Of a stretch of 54,168 nt of DNA, positions 33,861 through 42,457 are shown piece after piece; position 1 is the stretch's first letter, and the number at the start of each line of letters is the position of its first letter. Source of the stretch: CAZVNZ01 sp964628515 (GTDB taxonomy: Bacteria; Bacillota; Clostridia; Christensenellales; Christensenellaceae); assembly GCA_964628515.1 (NCBI GenBank), contig CAZVNZ010000020.1, positions 1-54,168 of the forward strand, in the 5' to 3' direction. A model generated the notes under the pieces. That model saw nothing but the letters and a program-made list of their open reading frames with translations. It ran no database searches and had not been told where the DNA came from. The translations under genes were made by a program, and so were the position numbers.

Positions 33861-35039
33861 CTATACCCTCCTTGCCACGCTGTTTATTGCATCTATTACC
33901 ATTTGGTCGGATGCGTTTTCTTTAAGAGAGTACAAAATAAAATCCACCGTTTTTGTTATGGCATACTCTATTTTTTCCTTTTCGCCCATATCATCATTTA
34001 TTTTAGCAGAAATACTTTTTACTGCCATTTGCTTAATTTGGCTAATGTCTCCTGCACAACTGTGAATTACCTGCCAGTCGTAAAACCGCTTTAGCTCTTC
34101 ATCTATATATTTGCGTGCCTTTTGTATTTCAACTTCGTTTATACTCGTGCTTTGCTTACCAATGCTGTCTACATCGTAGTATTTAACCCCTTCTATTTCC
34201 TGTACTTTTGGCTCTATATCTCGTGGTACGGCAAGGTCTATAATGTAGTTTGGCTTGTTTTTTAGGCTTGCAATCATATCGTAACTCACAGTATGATGAG
34301 CACTTGCGGTTGCACTTATTAAGATATTGCAATTTGCCATTGCGTCCTCTCGCTTATAATAATCTATAGTCTTGCAACCAAAGGGCACCACCGTTTCTCC
34401 GTGCCTGTATGTACGCAGGGTTAATGTTACGTCCACCCCCGAATTTATAAGCTCCTCGCACATCAACCTACCGATTTCTCCGTTGCCTATTATTAGCGCT
34501 TTAGCCCCTTTATTATCATTAATAAAAGGTAGGAGTAACTCTAAAGTTGCGCTTGCCACCGAGGGATTAACCCTTTTAAAAGTAACGTTTGTTTTAACCT
34601 TTTTTGCGCTTGTAATTGCGTATCTAAATAACGTACTTAGGGTTGCATCCGCCCCTTGCGCCTCTTTTGCAATAACCAATGCTTCTTTTACTTGGGTGAG
34701 TATTTGGTCCTCTCCAAATATCATAGAATGAAAACCGCAGGTAAGCTCAAACAAATAGTTTAGCGCCTCTTTGCCCTCTTTGCAGTAAATATGCTTTCTA
34801 AAGTCTTTTATATCCACATTTGCATAGGTGCACAGCACTTTAACCGGATTTGTTTTTTCTTTGGTTGTAATGTATAATTCCGTTCTGTTGCAAGTACAAA
34901 GGAGTACACCACCCAGAATATTATCGTCTTTTTTTAAGTTTTGAAGTATTTCTTTAATACCGCTTTTGGTAAAACTTACCTGCTCTCTAAGCTCCAAATT
35001 TGCAGTCTTAAAGTTAATGCCCGTTACGTATATGTTCAA
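33861..35039 (-). CDS. hemA: Glutamyl-tRNA reductase
   Basis: Reduces glutamyl-tRNA(Glu) to glutamate-1-semialdehyde with NADPH, the entry of the C5 tetrapyrrole route. From a TTG start at 35039 it has 392 residues. The catalytic cysteine is in LLCTCNRTELYI, followed by GFHSMIFGEDQILTQVKEA, the nucleotide motif ALIIGNGEIGRLMCEEL and DLAVPRDIEPKV. The start codon is chosen because GGGAGG lies 8 bases upstream and the protein then begins NIYVTGINFKTA, as the family does; the usual GINHKTAP His is Phe here. It overlaps cbiG by 26 bases. Confidence 0.95.
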   Translation of the reverse strand: MNIYVTGINFKTANLELREQVSFTKSGIKEILQNLKKDDNILGGVLLCTCNRTELYITTKEKTNPVKVLCTYANVDIKDFRKHIYCKEGKEALNYLFELTCGFHSMIFGEDQILTQVKEALVIAKEAQGADATLSTLFRYAITSAKKVKTNVTFKRVNPSVASATLELLLPFINDNKGAKALIIGNGEIGRLMCEELINSGVDVTLTLRTYRHGETVVPFGCKTIDYYKREDAMANCNILISATASAHHTVSYDMIASLKNKPNYIIDLAVPRDIEPKVQEIEGVKYYDVDSIGKQSTSINEVEIQKARKYIDEELKRFYDWQVIHSCAGDISQIKQMAVKSISAKINDDMGEKEKIEYAITKTVDFILYSLKENASDQMVIDAINSVARRV

Positions 35040-36045
35040 AATTATAACCTCCCGGTTTGGTTTGTGCAATGGCTATTGTTGCTCCGTTATTTGCTTTTTT
35101 TGCTAAAATAAGTTTCTCCCCCTCTACCATTGCGCCCCTTTCGCATACGTTGTCTACCCCTGTTGTCTTTTTTACAAACTCCGAGGCGGTAAAGTTGCCT
35201 GCTACCCCTTGTAGCTCCTCTTTGGTATAAGTTACAAAATCTATATTGTATTTTTCGCTGATATTTATTAGCGCCTCTTCCCTCTTTTTTAAGTCTATTG
35301 ACACTAATTTACGTATCATAAACGGTTTTATGCCACATTCTTCTATGGTTTTTAAAAAAAACTCCTCTGTTTTGCCTATATCTGCACCTTTTCTGCAGCC
35401 CATACCCACTGTAAAATCTTTTGGGTATAGTATTAGCGTATTTTTATAGGGCTTTGCATTAATGTCTTTGGTTATGTATATCCCCACTTCCTTGTTGTTT
35501 TCGTCTGCAAAACTTGGCATTGCTACTATGTGAAAATCCGATTTTACCCCGATTTTTTCCCCCTCCAGCAAGGAGCGGGAAACATACTTAATTGCATCCG
35601 TATTATATACAAACAAATTATTTGCCTTTGCCCAAACATCTACGGCAAAAACCTTGTTAATATCCGTAGCTGTAGTAATTACTGCGTTACTCTTTGTTAG
35701 CTTTGCAAGGTTTAGCGCAAAATCGTTTGCCCCTCCTAAGTGTCCGCTTAATATGGGTATTATGTGTAAATTAAGCTCGTCTGCCACCACTACACCGCAA
35801 TCTGTGGCTTTAGAAGTAACGTAGGGCGCTATTAGCCTAACCGCAATGCCCACCGCACCTATAAAAACTAAAATATTGTTGCTTTTAAAGTGCTTTTTTA
35901 CAAACTCCTTTGCCTCTACTTCCTCCAAACCCTCGGTTTTTTTTGTGGAATATCCCAAAACATCGTAGTTTTCTTTAAGCACATTTAGGTATTTTTTGCA
36001 TAACTCGCCACCCTTTTGGGTAAAGGCAATAATGCGTAGCTTCAT
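35014..36045 (-). CDS. cbiG: Cobalt-precorrin-5A hydrolase CbiG
   Basis: Opens the delta-lactone of cobalt-precorrin-5A and releases the C20 carbon as acetaldehyde. The 343-residue protein contains IGAVGIAVRLIAPYV, DCGVVVADELNLHIIPILSG, HLGGANDFALNLAK, TTATDINKVFAVDVWAK, and the C-terminal VGMGCRKGAD region of the CbiG C domain. The gene marks the anaerobic pathway. Its ATG overlaps the cbiF stop by 4 bases. Confidence 0.96.
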   Translation of the reverse strand: MKLRIIAFTQKGGELCKKYLNVLKENYDVLGYSTKKTEGLEEVEAKEFVKKHFKSNNILVFIGAVGIAVRLIAPYVTSKATDCGVVVADELNLHIIPILSGHLGGANDFALNLAKLTKSNAVITTATDINKVFAVDVWAKANNLFVYNTDAIKYVSRSLLEGEKIGVKSDFHIVAMPSFADENNKEVGIYITKDINAKPYKNTLILYPKDFTVGMGCRKGADIGKTEEFFLKTIEECGIKPFMIRKLVSIDLKKREEALINISEKYNIDFVTYTKEELQGVAGNFTASEFVKKTTGVDNVCERGAMVEGEKLILAKKANNGATIAIAQTKPGGYNFEHIRNGH

Positions 36046-36800
36046 TCTACACCCTTTCTGTATTCGTGGGTAAAGGCTTTATCGTAAAGCTTGGATTTAT
36101 CGTAACTTCCGTCTAAAAAATCCCCTACTAAAATTAAAGCGGTTTTTGTTATGTTGTTTTCCTCCGCACTCTTTTTTAAGTTGGCGATGTCCGTTCTTAT
36201 TACCTTTTCGTCCTCCCAAGTGGCTTTATATACTATTGCCACAGGTGTGGTTGCCTTAAGCCCACCTTCTAATAATTTTTCTACAAGTTTGTCTATTAAT
36301 GATGATGTTAAAAAAAGCACCATAGAGGCATTATGGGTGGCGAGGCTTGCAATATCCTCTTTTTTGGGTACAGGCGTTCTACCCTCCATGCGTGTAAGTA
36401 TAACCGTTTGGGAAACTCCCGGTAGTGTGTACTCCGCATTAAGTGTGGCGGCGGCTCCAAAAAAGGAGCTAACCCCAGGCACTACGCTATATTTAATGTT
36501 GTGCTTGTCAAGCTCGTCCATTTGCTCTTTAATTGCACCAAAAATACTTGGGTCTCCCGTATGCAAACGTACAAGAGTTTTGCCGTTTGTGTTTACAAAG
36601 GCATCTATTACCTGCTCTAAAGTCATAGAGGCGCTGTTTAGAATTTCGCAATCCTTTTTTGTGTAATCAAGCAATTTGGGATTTACGAGAGAGCCTGCGT
36701 AAATTACCATATCCGCCTTTTTTAAAAGCTCGTACCCTCTAAGTGTTATTAAATCCTCCGCACCCGGCCCCGCTCCTACAAAATATACCTTTTTTTCCAC
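36042..36800 (-). CDS. cbiF: Cobalt-precorrin-4 C11-methyltransferase CbiF
   Basis: Methylates C11 of cobalt-precorrin-4. The 252-residue protein has YFVGAGPGAEDLITLRG, MVIYAGSLVNPKLLDYTK, VRLHTGDPSIFGAIKEQMD, VPGVSSFFGAAATLNAEYTL, and TRMEGRTPVP, the family-specific combination. It starts 12 bases after cbiL. Confidence 0.97.
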   Translation of the reverse strand: MEKKVYFVGAGPGAEDLITLRGYELLKKADMVIYAGSLVNPKLLDYTKKDCEILNSASMTLEQVIDAFVNTNGKTLVRLHTGDPSIFGAIKEQMDELDKHNIKYSVVPGVSSFFGAAATLNAEYTLPGVSQTVILTRMEGRTPVPKKEDIASLATHNASMVLFLTSSLIDKLVEKLLEGGLKATTPVAIVYKATWEDEKVIRTDIANLKKSAEENNITKTALILVGDFLDGSYDKSKLYDKAFTHEYRKGVE

Positions 36801-36812
36801 TTTTTGCCTCCC

Positions 36813-37490
36813 TTATTCTTTAACTATTATAACAGAAAAATAGCTGTTGTCTGTGTTAATTTCTCGTAAATTTGTGTATAATTTTTCATTTTCCATATAG
36901 CAACACTCCACCATTTTTGCATTATCCAGCATATTTAATTCGTCTAAATTTTTTACAACCTCGCCTATACTTTTACCGCTTTTCATAAGGACTTTGTTGC
37001 CCCTTAGCTTTAGTAATTCCTTAGTGTTTTTGTATGATGCCGGTATAATATGCAAGGCTTCCTCTCCGTCACATAAGGAAATATTTAGTTTTGCCGCCGC
37101 CGCACAAAAGGAGGTTATGCCGTTTATAATTTTTGCACTAAACCCTCTTTTAAGCACGATTTCGTGTATATACATATACGTAGAATATACCGTAGGGTCT
37201 CCTAAGGTAATAAAAGCGCCGTTTTTGCCCTCTATTAGTCTGTTGCAAATAATGTCCGCACACTCCTCGTGGCTTTTTTTAAGCAGAGATTTATCTCGTG
37301 TCATGGGGAGCTCGCAGTAGATTTTTTCCTTGCTTTCTATGTATTCGCTTGCGATTTTTAGTGCAGTATTTTCTCCACCCATATTTGGCACAAAAATAAC
37401 ATCTGCATTTTGCAAGGTTTCTACCGCTTGTAATGTAAGTAGCTTTTTGTCTCCCGGTCCTACTCCTACTCCGTAAAGTGTACCTATCAA
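36813..37490 (-). CDS. cbiL: Cobalt-factor II C20-methyltransferase CbiL
   Basis: Adds the C20 methyl to cobalt-sirohydrochlorin. The 225-residue tetrapyrrole methylase shows LYGVGVGPGDKKLLTLQAVE, VIFVPNMGG, FITLGDPTVYSTYMYI, and GITSFCAAAAKLNISL with the ALHIIPA segment. It begins one base after cbiD ends and precedes cbiF. Confidence 0.96.
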   Translation of the reverse strand: MIGTLYGVGVGPGDKKLLTLQAVETLQNADVIFVPNMGGENTALKIASEYIESKEKIYCELPMTRDKSLLKKSHEECADIICNRLIEGKNGAFITLGDPTVYSTYMYIHEIVLKRGFSAKIINGITSFCAAAAKLNISLCDGEEALHIIPASYKNTKELLKLRGNKVLMKSGKSIGEVVKNLDELNMLDNAKMVECCYMENEKLYTNLREINTDNSYFSVIIVKE

Positions 37491-37491
37491 G

Positions 37492-38595
37492 TTAGTTCTC
37501 CTTTAGCTTGGCTATATATTCCGCCGTATTTTTTGTTTGGGCAAGCACTCCGTATTCTTTGGAAAAAATAATTACTTCCGGATTTATGTTACATCTGCAT
37601 TTAATATGATACACAATTTTACTTAGTATACAGTTATACACCTCTTTTAGTAGCCCTGCATTTTTAAGTATAACATAAATTTCGTCTGTGGTATTGGCAT
37701 TAAGTATTTCTCTTGCCGTTTTTTGTGATGCTCCGAGGTAGGCGCTGTGTGCACAAAAAACCTCGTTTCTGCAATCCGCATTTTTGGAGTGAGTATTCAT
37801 AACGCCTGCCGCAATCTTACTTAGCTTACCGCTGTGTCCCACTAAAAGCAGTTTGGAAAAACCCTCCTTTGTGGCTGCGTCTAAAGCCTCTCCAATATAG
37901 TTTGAGCATTTTACCGCTTTATTAATGTTTAAGTTTAGCACATTTTTTGCAAAATCTATGCCGTAGTTGCCGGGCGCTAAAAAGAGTATTTCCTCTCCGT
38001 TTGCCTTTTTGCTTGTGATTTCAAGCCTTATTGTTTTAATTAGTGCGTCCTCGCTCATAGGCTCTACAATACCTGTTGTGCCTAAAATTGAGATACCGCC
38101 TACAATGCCAAGCCTTTCGTTAAAGGTTTTTTTGGCGATTTCCTCCCCTTTGGGAATGGTTAGCTCTACCATTAAACCCTCTTTATAATGATACATTTGC
38201 GCATTGTCCGTAAGCGCTTTTTGTATCATGGCTAAAGGCATGGGGTTTATGGCTTTTTTGCCTACCTCTACCGCCAAACCTTTTTTGGTGACTGTGCCTA
38301 TGCCAAGCCCACCTACCACCTCAAACCCTTCCTTAATTTTGCTTACTGTTGCATATATTTTAATGCCGTTTGTAACGTCAGGGTCGTCCCCTGCATCTTT
38401 TATGATGCTACAACACACGCTGTTTTGGGTGACTTCCTCCGTTTGTATTTCAAACTCTTTTGTGATGCCGTTTGGCAAAGTGTACGCCACACCATTTAGC
38501 TTTGTACCGCTTAGAAGTATTTGCGCCGCTCCGTAAGTTGCCACCGCCGAGCAAGTGCCTGTTGTATAGCCTTTTTTTAGCCTTTCACCTTGCAT
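37492..38595 (-). CDS. cbiD: Cobalt-precorrin-5B C1-methyltransferase CbiD
   Basis: Methylates C1 in the anaerobic ring contraction branch. The 367-residue protein opens LKKGYTTGTCSAVATYGAA and shows IIKDAGDDPDVTNG, GIGTVTKKGLAVEVGKKAIN, GIVGGISILGTTGIVEPMSE, and LLVGHSGKLSKIAAGVMNTH. CbiD is unrelated to the other methylases and typifies the anaerobic pathway. It overlaps cbiO by 11 bases. Confidence 0.97.
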   Translation of the reverse strand: MQGERLKKGYTTGTCSAVATYGAAQILLSGTKLNGVAYTLPNGITKEFEIQTEEVTQNSVCCSIIKDAGDDPDVTNGIKIYATVSKIKEGFEVVGGLGIGTVTKKGLAVEVGKKAINPMPLAMIQKALTDNAQMYHYKEGLMVELTIPKGEEIAKKTFNERLGIVGGISILGTTGIVEPMSEDALIKTIRLEITSKKANGEEILFLAPGNYGIDFAKNVLNLNINKAVKCSNYIGEALDAATKEGFSKLLLVGHSGKLSKIAAGVMNTHSKNADCRNEVFCAHSAYLGASQKTAREILNANTTDEIYVILKNAGLLKEVYNCILSKIVYHIKCRCNINPEVIIFSKEYGVLAQTKNTAEYIAKLKEN

Positions 38596-39430
38596 TATTG
38601 TTGCCCACCAAATCTTTTATGGTTTTACGTGCGGTAGAAATTGTTGCCGCACCAACATCAACATTCAAATTATCTTTATTGTGCAAAATACCCATTAAAT
38701 GCGCTAATCTTGGCAATCGTAAGTTATGTATACGCAGTATTTCGGGAGTGGCAAAAAGGGTGTTGGGTGTACCCTCAAACACTACCTTGCCTTTATCTAA
38801 AACAATTACTTCCTCGCAATATAGGGGTACTAAATCTATTTCGTGTGTGGCAATTATTACTGTGATGTTTTGCTTAGATTTTATATCTTCCAGTAAATCT
38901 AAAATTTCGCTAACTCCTACGGGGTCTAAGCCTGCGGTGGGCTCGTCTAAAATTATTACTTTTGGGCGCATAACCAGTATGCCTGCTATTGCAACCCTTT
39001 TTTTCTGCCCAAAACTTAAGGCATGTACGGGGTTATTTGCAATGCTGTCTATCCCTGTTTGTATTATAACTTCTCCTACCCTTTTTTCTATTTCCTCGGG
39101 GGATAGCTCTAATTTTGTAAGCCCGAAGGAAATGTCCTTTTTAACGTCCGAAGAAAACAGTTGGTCGTCCGGATTTTGAAAGACTATGCCTACCTGTTTT
39201 CGTAAATCCGTAAGGCTTTTTTTATTGTAGGCAATTTTTTCTCCGTTTAAATAAACCTCTCCGCTTTTGGGCTTTAGCACACCGTTTAAGTGCAAAAATA
39301 AGGTGGATTTTCCCGAGCCGTTGCCCCCTAAAACCGCTGTTGTTTTCCCCTCTTTAAACAGGATATTTACGTTGTCTAAGGCTTTTTTGCCTGCCTCGTA
39401 TTCGTAGGTTAGGTTTTTTACTTCAAGCAT
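38585..39430 (-). CDS. cbiO: Energy-coupling cobalt transporter ATP-binding protein CbiO
   Basis: The ATPase of the CbiMNQO cobalt importer. Motifs in order: Walker A VLGGNGSGKSTLF, Q-loop VFQNPDDQLF, signature LSFGQKKRVAIAGIL, Walker B VIILDEPTAGLD and the switch His in IATHEID. The ATG at 39430 (281 residues) is preferred; it overlaps the cbiQ stop by 8 bases. A TTG at 39442 is in frame. The C-terminal 60 residues form the usual extension for ECF-type ATPases. Confidence 0.95.
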   Translation of the reverse strand: MLEVKNLTYEYEAGKKALDNVNILFKEGKTTAVLGGNGSGKSTLFLHLNGVLKPKSGEVYLNGEKIAYNKKSLTDLRKQVGIVFQNPDDQLFSSDVKKDISFGLTKLELSPEEIEKRVGEVIIQTGIDSIANNPVHALSFGQKKRVAIAGILVMRPKVIILDEPTAGLDPVGVSEILDLLEDIKSKQNITVIIATHEIDLVPLYCEEVIVLDKGKVVFEGTPNTLFATPEILRIHNLRLPRLAHLMGILHNKDNLNVDVGAATISTARKTIKDLVGNNNAR

Positions 39431-40196
39431 TAAAATACCCAAGTATTGCCACTATAAGTACCGCTGTAATACCGATTATCGCGAACACCATACCCTTACT
39501 GTTTTTTTCTTTAACCGCAATATATGCGTAGTCTGTACTGAAATTTCTCGATTCAAACCCGTTATTTATGTTTGTAACTCGCCTTATTGATAGCACAAAC
39601 AAATTGCCTGCAAGCTCTCCTACCGATTTTATACTGTTTTTTATCGTGCTGTATCCAAGCCTTGAGCTTTGCGCCTGATGTATTTTTACGGCTTGCTCTA
39701 AAATTATAAATATAAACCTGTATATAAGTTCCATCAATTCTAAAATAATGGAGGGTATTCTTAGCTTTTTTAGGAGATTAAACACACTTGCCATAGGGGT
39801 TGTAAGTATAAAAAAGTACAGACAGGAAACTGTTGCGTAGGCTTTTAAAAATAATGCCAACCCAAAGTTTGCAGATGTGCTTGTTACACCTATTTGCACA
39901 CTAAAGATGTTAAAACCAAACAATACCGGCTCACTTCCCACCGTTTGAAAAATTACGGGGATAACTCCCAACACTAAAAACACTAAGGGTATCAAAATCA
40001 GCTTTAAATATTCTTTTGCCGATACACCGCTTAAAAGCAAGGTTGCACACACCATAAAGGCAATGGTTACAATATTTACAATATTGAGTGATGCAACCAA
40101 GCAAATTAGCATTGGGATTCCCGCAAACAACGCTTTTTGGAAAGTATTTATATGAGTCAGCTTAGATTTATAAGCATACTTATCTATTAGTATCAT
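39423..40196 (-). CDS. cbiQ: Cobalt ECF transporter transmembrane protein CbiQ
   Basis: The coupling transmembrane subunit, 257 residues, with about five or six membrane segments. Between segments it shows the ATPase-contacting motifs AQSSRLGY (typical AxxxRG type, here with Leu) and GFESRNF. The IDKYAYKSKLTHINTFQK start fits CbiQ. It overlaps cbiN by 17 bases and cbiO by 8. Confidence 0.93.
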   Translation of the reverse strand: MILIDKYAYKSKLTHINTFQKALFAGIPMLICLVASLNIVNIVTIAFMVCATLLLSGVSAKEYLKLILIPLVFLVLGVIPVIFQTVGSEPVLFGFNIFSVQIGVTSTSANFGLALFLKAYATVSCLYFFILTTPMASVFNLLKKLRIPSIILELMELIYRFIFIILEQAVKIHQAQSSRLGYSTIKNSIKSVGELAGNLFVLSIRRVTNINNGFESRNFSTDYAYIAVKEKNSKGMVFAIIGITAVLIVAILGYFNA

Positions 40197-40488
40197 CTTG
40201 TTTCCCCTTTACTTTTGCAGATAGCCTGCCAAACCCAAAGCCTACAATTCCTGCGCCTATTGCCGCTTGCAATGCGAACAGCAAGGACTCCGTTTCCGAG
40301 CCGGGTGGAGATATTAAAGGCTCTGCCCAGGGCTTGTAATCTGCGTTTATTTCTCCCACCAAATCCATAGCTGCACCGTCCGCACCCCCAAACTCTGTGT
40401 TTGTCAGCACCATTAAAGGCACTACCACTACCACTACCGCTATTAAGCCTAAAATTAGGTTTTTTTGCCACAATTTTAACTTCTTCAT
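40180..40488 (-). CDS. cbiN: Cobalt transport protein CbiN
   Basis: A 102-residue membrane protein with two membrane segments (about 10-29 and 69-87) and an outside loop holding the family stretch EFGGADGAA and YKPWAEPLISPPGSETESLLF. CbiN helps CbiM load cobalt. It overlaps the cbiM stop codon by one base. Confidence 0.95.
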   Translation of the reverse strand: MKKLKLWQKNLILGLIAVVVVVVPLMVLTNTEFGGADGAAMDLVGEINADYKPWAEPLISPPGSETESLLFALQAAIGAGIVGFGFGRLSAKVKGKQDDTNR

Positions 40489-41237
40489 TATACACCTCTT
40501 CCGTTATATGCCAGCTCTTCAAGTTCGTTTTCGCCGTATTTTTTAATTCCGCTGTATGCAATGGTGGTTATAAGCCCCTCTGCTACCGCTATTGGCAGTT
40601 GGGTAAGGGCAAATATCCCTAAAAATTTTATAAAAGATGCGCCCACTCCCATAGTAGCATCGGGAAACGCCAAAGACAGTTGAAAAGAGGTTATAATATA
40701 AGTGGAAATACTTGCGATAAATGCGGCTAAAAATACACTTAGCGATACATTTACTTTAAATTTTTTGCATAATATAAATACGCCAAAGGCAATAAAAGGC
40801 CCTGCTATTGCCATAGAAAAGGTGTTTGCCCCTAAAGTTGTAAGACCGCCGTGGGCAAGTAATAAGGCTTGAAAAACAAGTACAATCAGCCCTATTATAG
40901 CCATTGTAAAAGGTCCAAAAATTACAGTACCAAGCCCCATACCCGTTGCATGAGAGCTACTGCCCGTAACTGAGGGTAGCTTTAGTGCGGAAAGTACAAA
41001 GGCAAAAGCACCGCACATTGCAAGTATCAACAAACGTTTAGAAGAGCCGGAAACCTTTTTTTTAATTACAAAAATACCTTTTACTATAAAGGGAATACAC
41101 AGCACTCCCCAAGAAATGCACCACTCTGGAGGCAGAAAACCTTCCATAATGTGCATAGCATAAGCATTTAAGGGAAAGGCTAAAAATGCGCTTATTACTA
41201 TTGATATTAAAATTGCTTTGTTTTCAAAAGATTTCAT
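40488..41237 (-). CDS. cbiM: Cobalt-binding substrate component CbiM
   Basis: The substrate-binding membrane subunit, 249 residues, of the cobalt ECF importer. A signal peptide (MKSFENKAILISIVISAFLA) ends in NAYA, exposing MHIMEGFLPP, whose N-terminal Met-His is the metal-binding end in this family. SVTGSSSHATGMGLGT holds further conserved His and Ser. The start at 41237 has GAGGT 9 bases upstream; an in-frame ATG at 41258 lacks one. It is the first gene of the operon, preceded by the riboswitch. Confidence 0.94.
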   Translation of the reverse strand: MKSFENKAILISIVISAFLAFPLNAYAMHIMEGFLPPEWCISWGVLCIPFIVKGIFVIKKKVSGSSKRLLILAMCGAFAFVLSALKLPSVTGSSSHATGMGLGTVIFGPFTMAIIGLIVLVFQALLLAHGGLTTLGANTFSMAIAGPFIAFGVFILCKKFKVNVSLSVFLAAFIASISTYIITSFQLSLAFPDATMGVGASFIKFLGIFALTQLPIAVAEGLITTIAYSGIKKYGENELEELAYNGRGV

Positions 41238-41334
41238 ATATATTACCTCGTGTAGCATATTTTTTACTTATAATATATAGATATATGCTACTGTAAAAAC
41301 ATTTACTCTTAGTATACTTTGGTTAGGTTTTCAA

Positions 41335-41368
41335 TTAAAAAACGCCTATCCCAAAATGATAAGCGTTG
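41335..41368 (-). terminator. Riboswitch-controlled terminator before cbiM
   Basis: AACGCTTATC (41367-41358) pairs with GATAGGCGTT (41350-41341), with one G-T wobble, and is followed by TTTTTT-like sequence on the minus strand. It lies between the cobalamin aptamer and cbiM, so it is the probable expression platform: bound cobalamin should favour termination. Confidence 0.82.
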
Positions 41369-41417
41369 TCTTTTAATTAGCCTGCAACTATCTCATACAT
41401 CGTAAGATTTGTTGTAA

Positions 41418-41585
41418 GAAAAAGCATTCGTTTCCTGACTTAAGCATCAACACTTTGTCTGCCTTCCCAATTTCTTAGTGGCGTGTTAGACAAAATTCCT
41501 CTATTACAGTTGCGTGACAGTGCGGGATTTACACCCGGCTTCCTTATATGGCTTTTACACCATATGTTATGCAGTTCCTGTTACT
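41418..41585 (-). promoter_or_regulatory. Cobalamin riboswitch
   Basis: On the minus strand, in order: a GGTGTAAAAGCC stem region, GCCGGGTGTAAATCCCGC, CACGCAACTGTAATAG, GCCACTAAGAAATTGGGAAG, and the B12-box region AAGTCAGGAAACGAATGC. These are the conserved blocks of the AdoCbl-type cobalamin aptamer. It sits upstream of cbiM in the same orientation and accounts for most of the 489-base gap before that gene. Confidence 0.93.
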
Positions 41586-41599
41586 ATTTACTTTTCTAA

Positions 41600-41628
41600 A
41601 TCATAACACAGTACAATATAAAATACAA
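41600..41628 (-). promoter_or_regulatory. Promoter of the cobalamin operon
   Basis: TTGTAT (41628-41623), a 17-base spacer and TATGAT (41605-41600). Transcription would start near 41593, just before the aptamer. Confidence 0.7.
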
Positions 41629-41663
41629 GTATTATATTTTTGTTTTATAAATATTTTTTTGTA

Positions 41664-41688
41664 TAAAAAAGAGTGGGTTAGCACTCTT
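41664..41688 (-). terminator. Intrinsic terminator after the amino acid transporter operon
   Basis: AAGAGTG and CACTCTT around a six-base loop, followed by a T run on the minus strand, 39 bases past the transporter ATPase stop codon. Confidence 0.8.
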
Positions 41689-41726
41689 AAATACTCTTTT
41701 ATTTTTTTGTGGGTTTTTTATAGGTA

Positions 41727-42455
41727 CTAAACTTGTACTTTAGATAAAAAATCCTGTAATCTTGTGTTTTTTGGGTTAGCGAAAAACTCGTTGGGTGGTG
41801 CTTGCTCTAAAATTTTGCCGTCGTCCATAAAAAGCACTCTTGTGGCAACATCTTTAGCAAAACTCATTTCGTGAGTAACCACTACCATCGTCATACCGTC
41901 ATCCGCTAAGGCATGCATAAAATCCAGCACCTCCCCTACCATTTCAGGGTCAAGGGCAGATGTCGGCTCGTCAAAAAGCATAACTTTTGGCTCCATTGCA
42001 AGTGCCCTTACAATAGCTACCCTTTGTTTTTGCCCTCCCGATAGTTGAGAGGGAAAGCTGTCCGCCTTTTCTGTAAGCCCTATTCTTTCAAGTAACATAA
42101 ATGCCTTATCTTCCGCTTGTTTGTCCGTCATTTTTTCTAAAAGTACGGGTGCCATTTTAATGTTGTCTTTTACCGTTTTATGAGGAAACAGGTTAAATTG
42201 CTGAAAAACCATACCCATATTTTGACGCATTTTATCCACGTTATGCTCGCTTAGGGAGGTAATAAGCTCCCCTTCAAACCAAATTTCCCCTTCTGTTGGT
42301 TGCTCAAGCAGGTTTAAGCATCTTAAAAAGGTGGATTTTCCGCTACCCGATGGCCCTACTATTACCACCTTTTCCCCTTTTTTTATATGCTCGTCTATAC
42401 CCTTTAGCACTTCTGCGCCATTAAAGGTTTTGTGTAGGTTTATTGTTTTTATCAC
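41727..42455 (-). CDS. Polar amino acid ABC transporter ATP-binding protein (GlnQ type)
   Basis: The ATPase of an amino acid importer, 242 residues. Walker A VGPSGSGKSTFLR, Q-loop VFQQFNLF, signature LSGGQKQRVAIVRAL, Walker B VMLFDEPTSALDPE and switch VTHEM are intact. It starts at GTG 2 bases after the permease stop, using GGGAG within the permease end as ribosome binding site. The amino acid carried cannot be told; glutamine, cystine or histidine systems look alike. Confidence 0.94.
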   Translation of the reverse strand: MIKTINLHKTFNGAEVLKGIDEHIKKGEKVVIVGPSGSGKSTFLRCLNLLEQPTEGEIWFEGELITSLSEHNVDKMRQNMGMVFQQFNLFPHKTVKDNIKMAPVLLEKMTDKQAEDKAFMLLERIGLTEKADSFPSQLSGGQKQRVAIVRALAMEPKVMLFDEPTSALDPEMVGEVLDFMHALADDGMTMVVVTHEMSFAKDVATRVLFMDDGKILEQAPPNEFFANPKNTRLQDFLSKVQV

Positions 42456-42457
42456 AG

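Noticed and set aside
41548..41730. Plus-strand 60-residue frame in the riboswitch gap
   Set aside because: It overlaps the cobalamin aptamer, the cbi promoter and the transporter terminator, and has no start signals.
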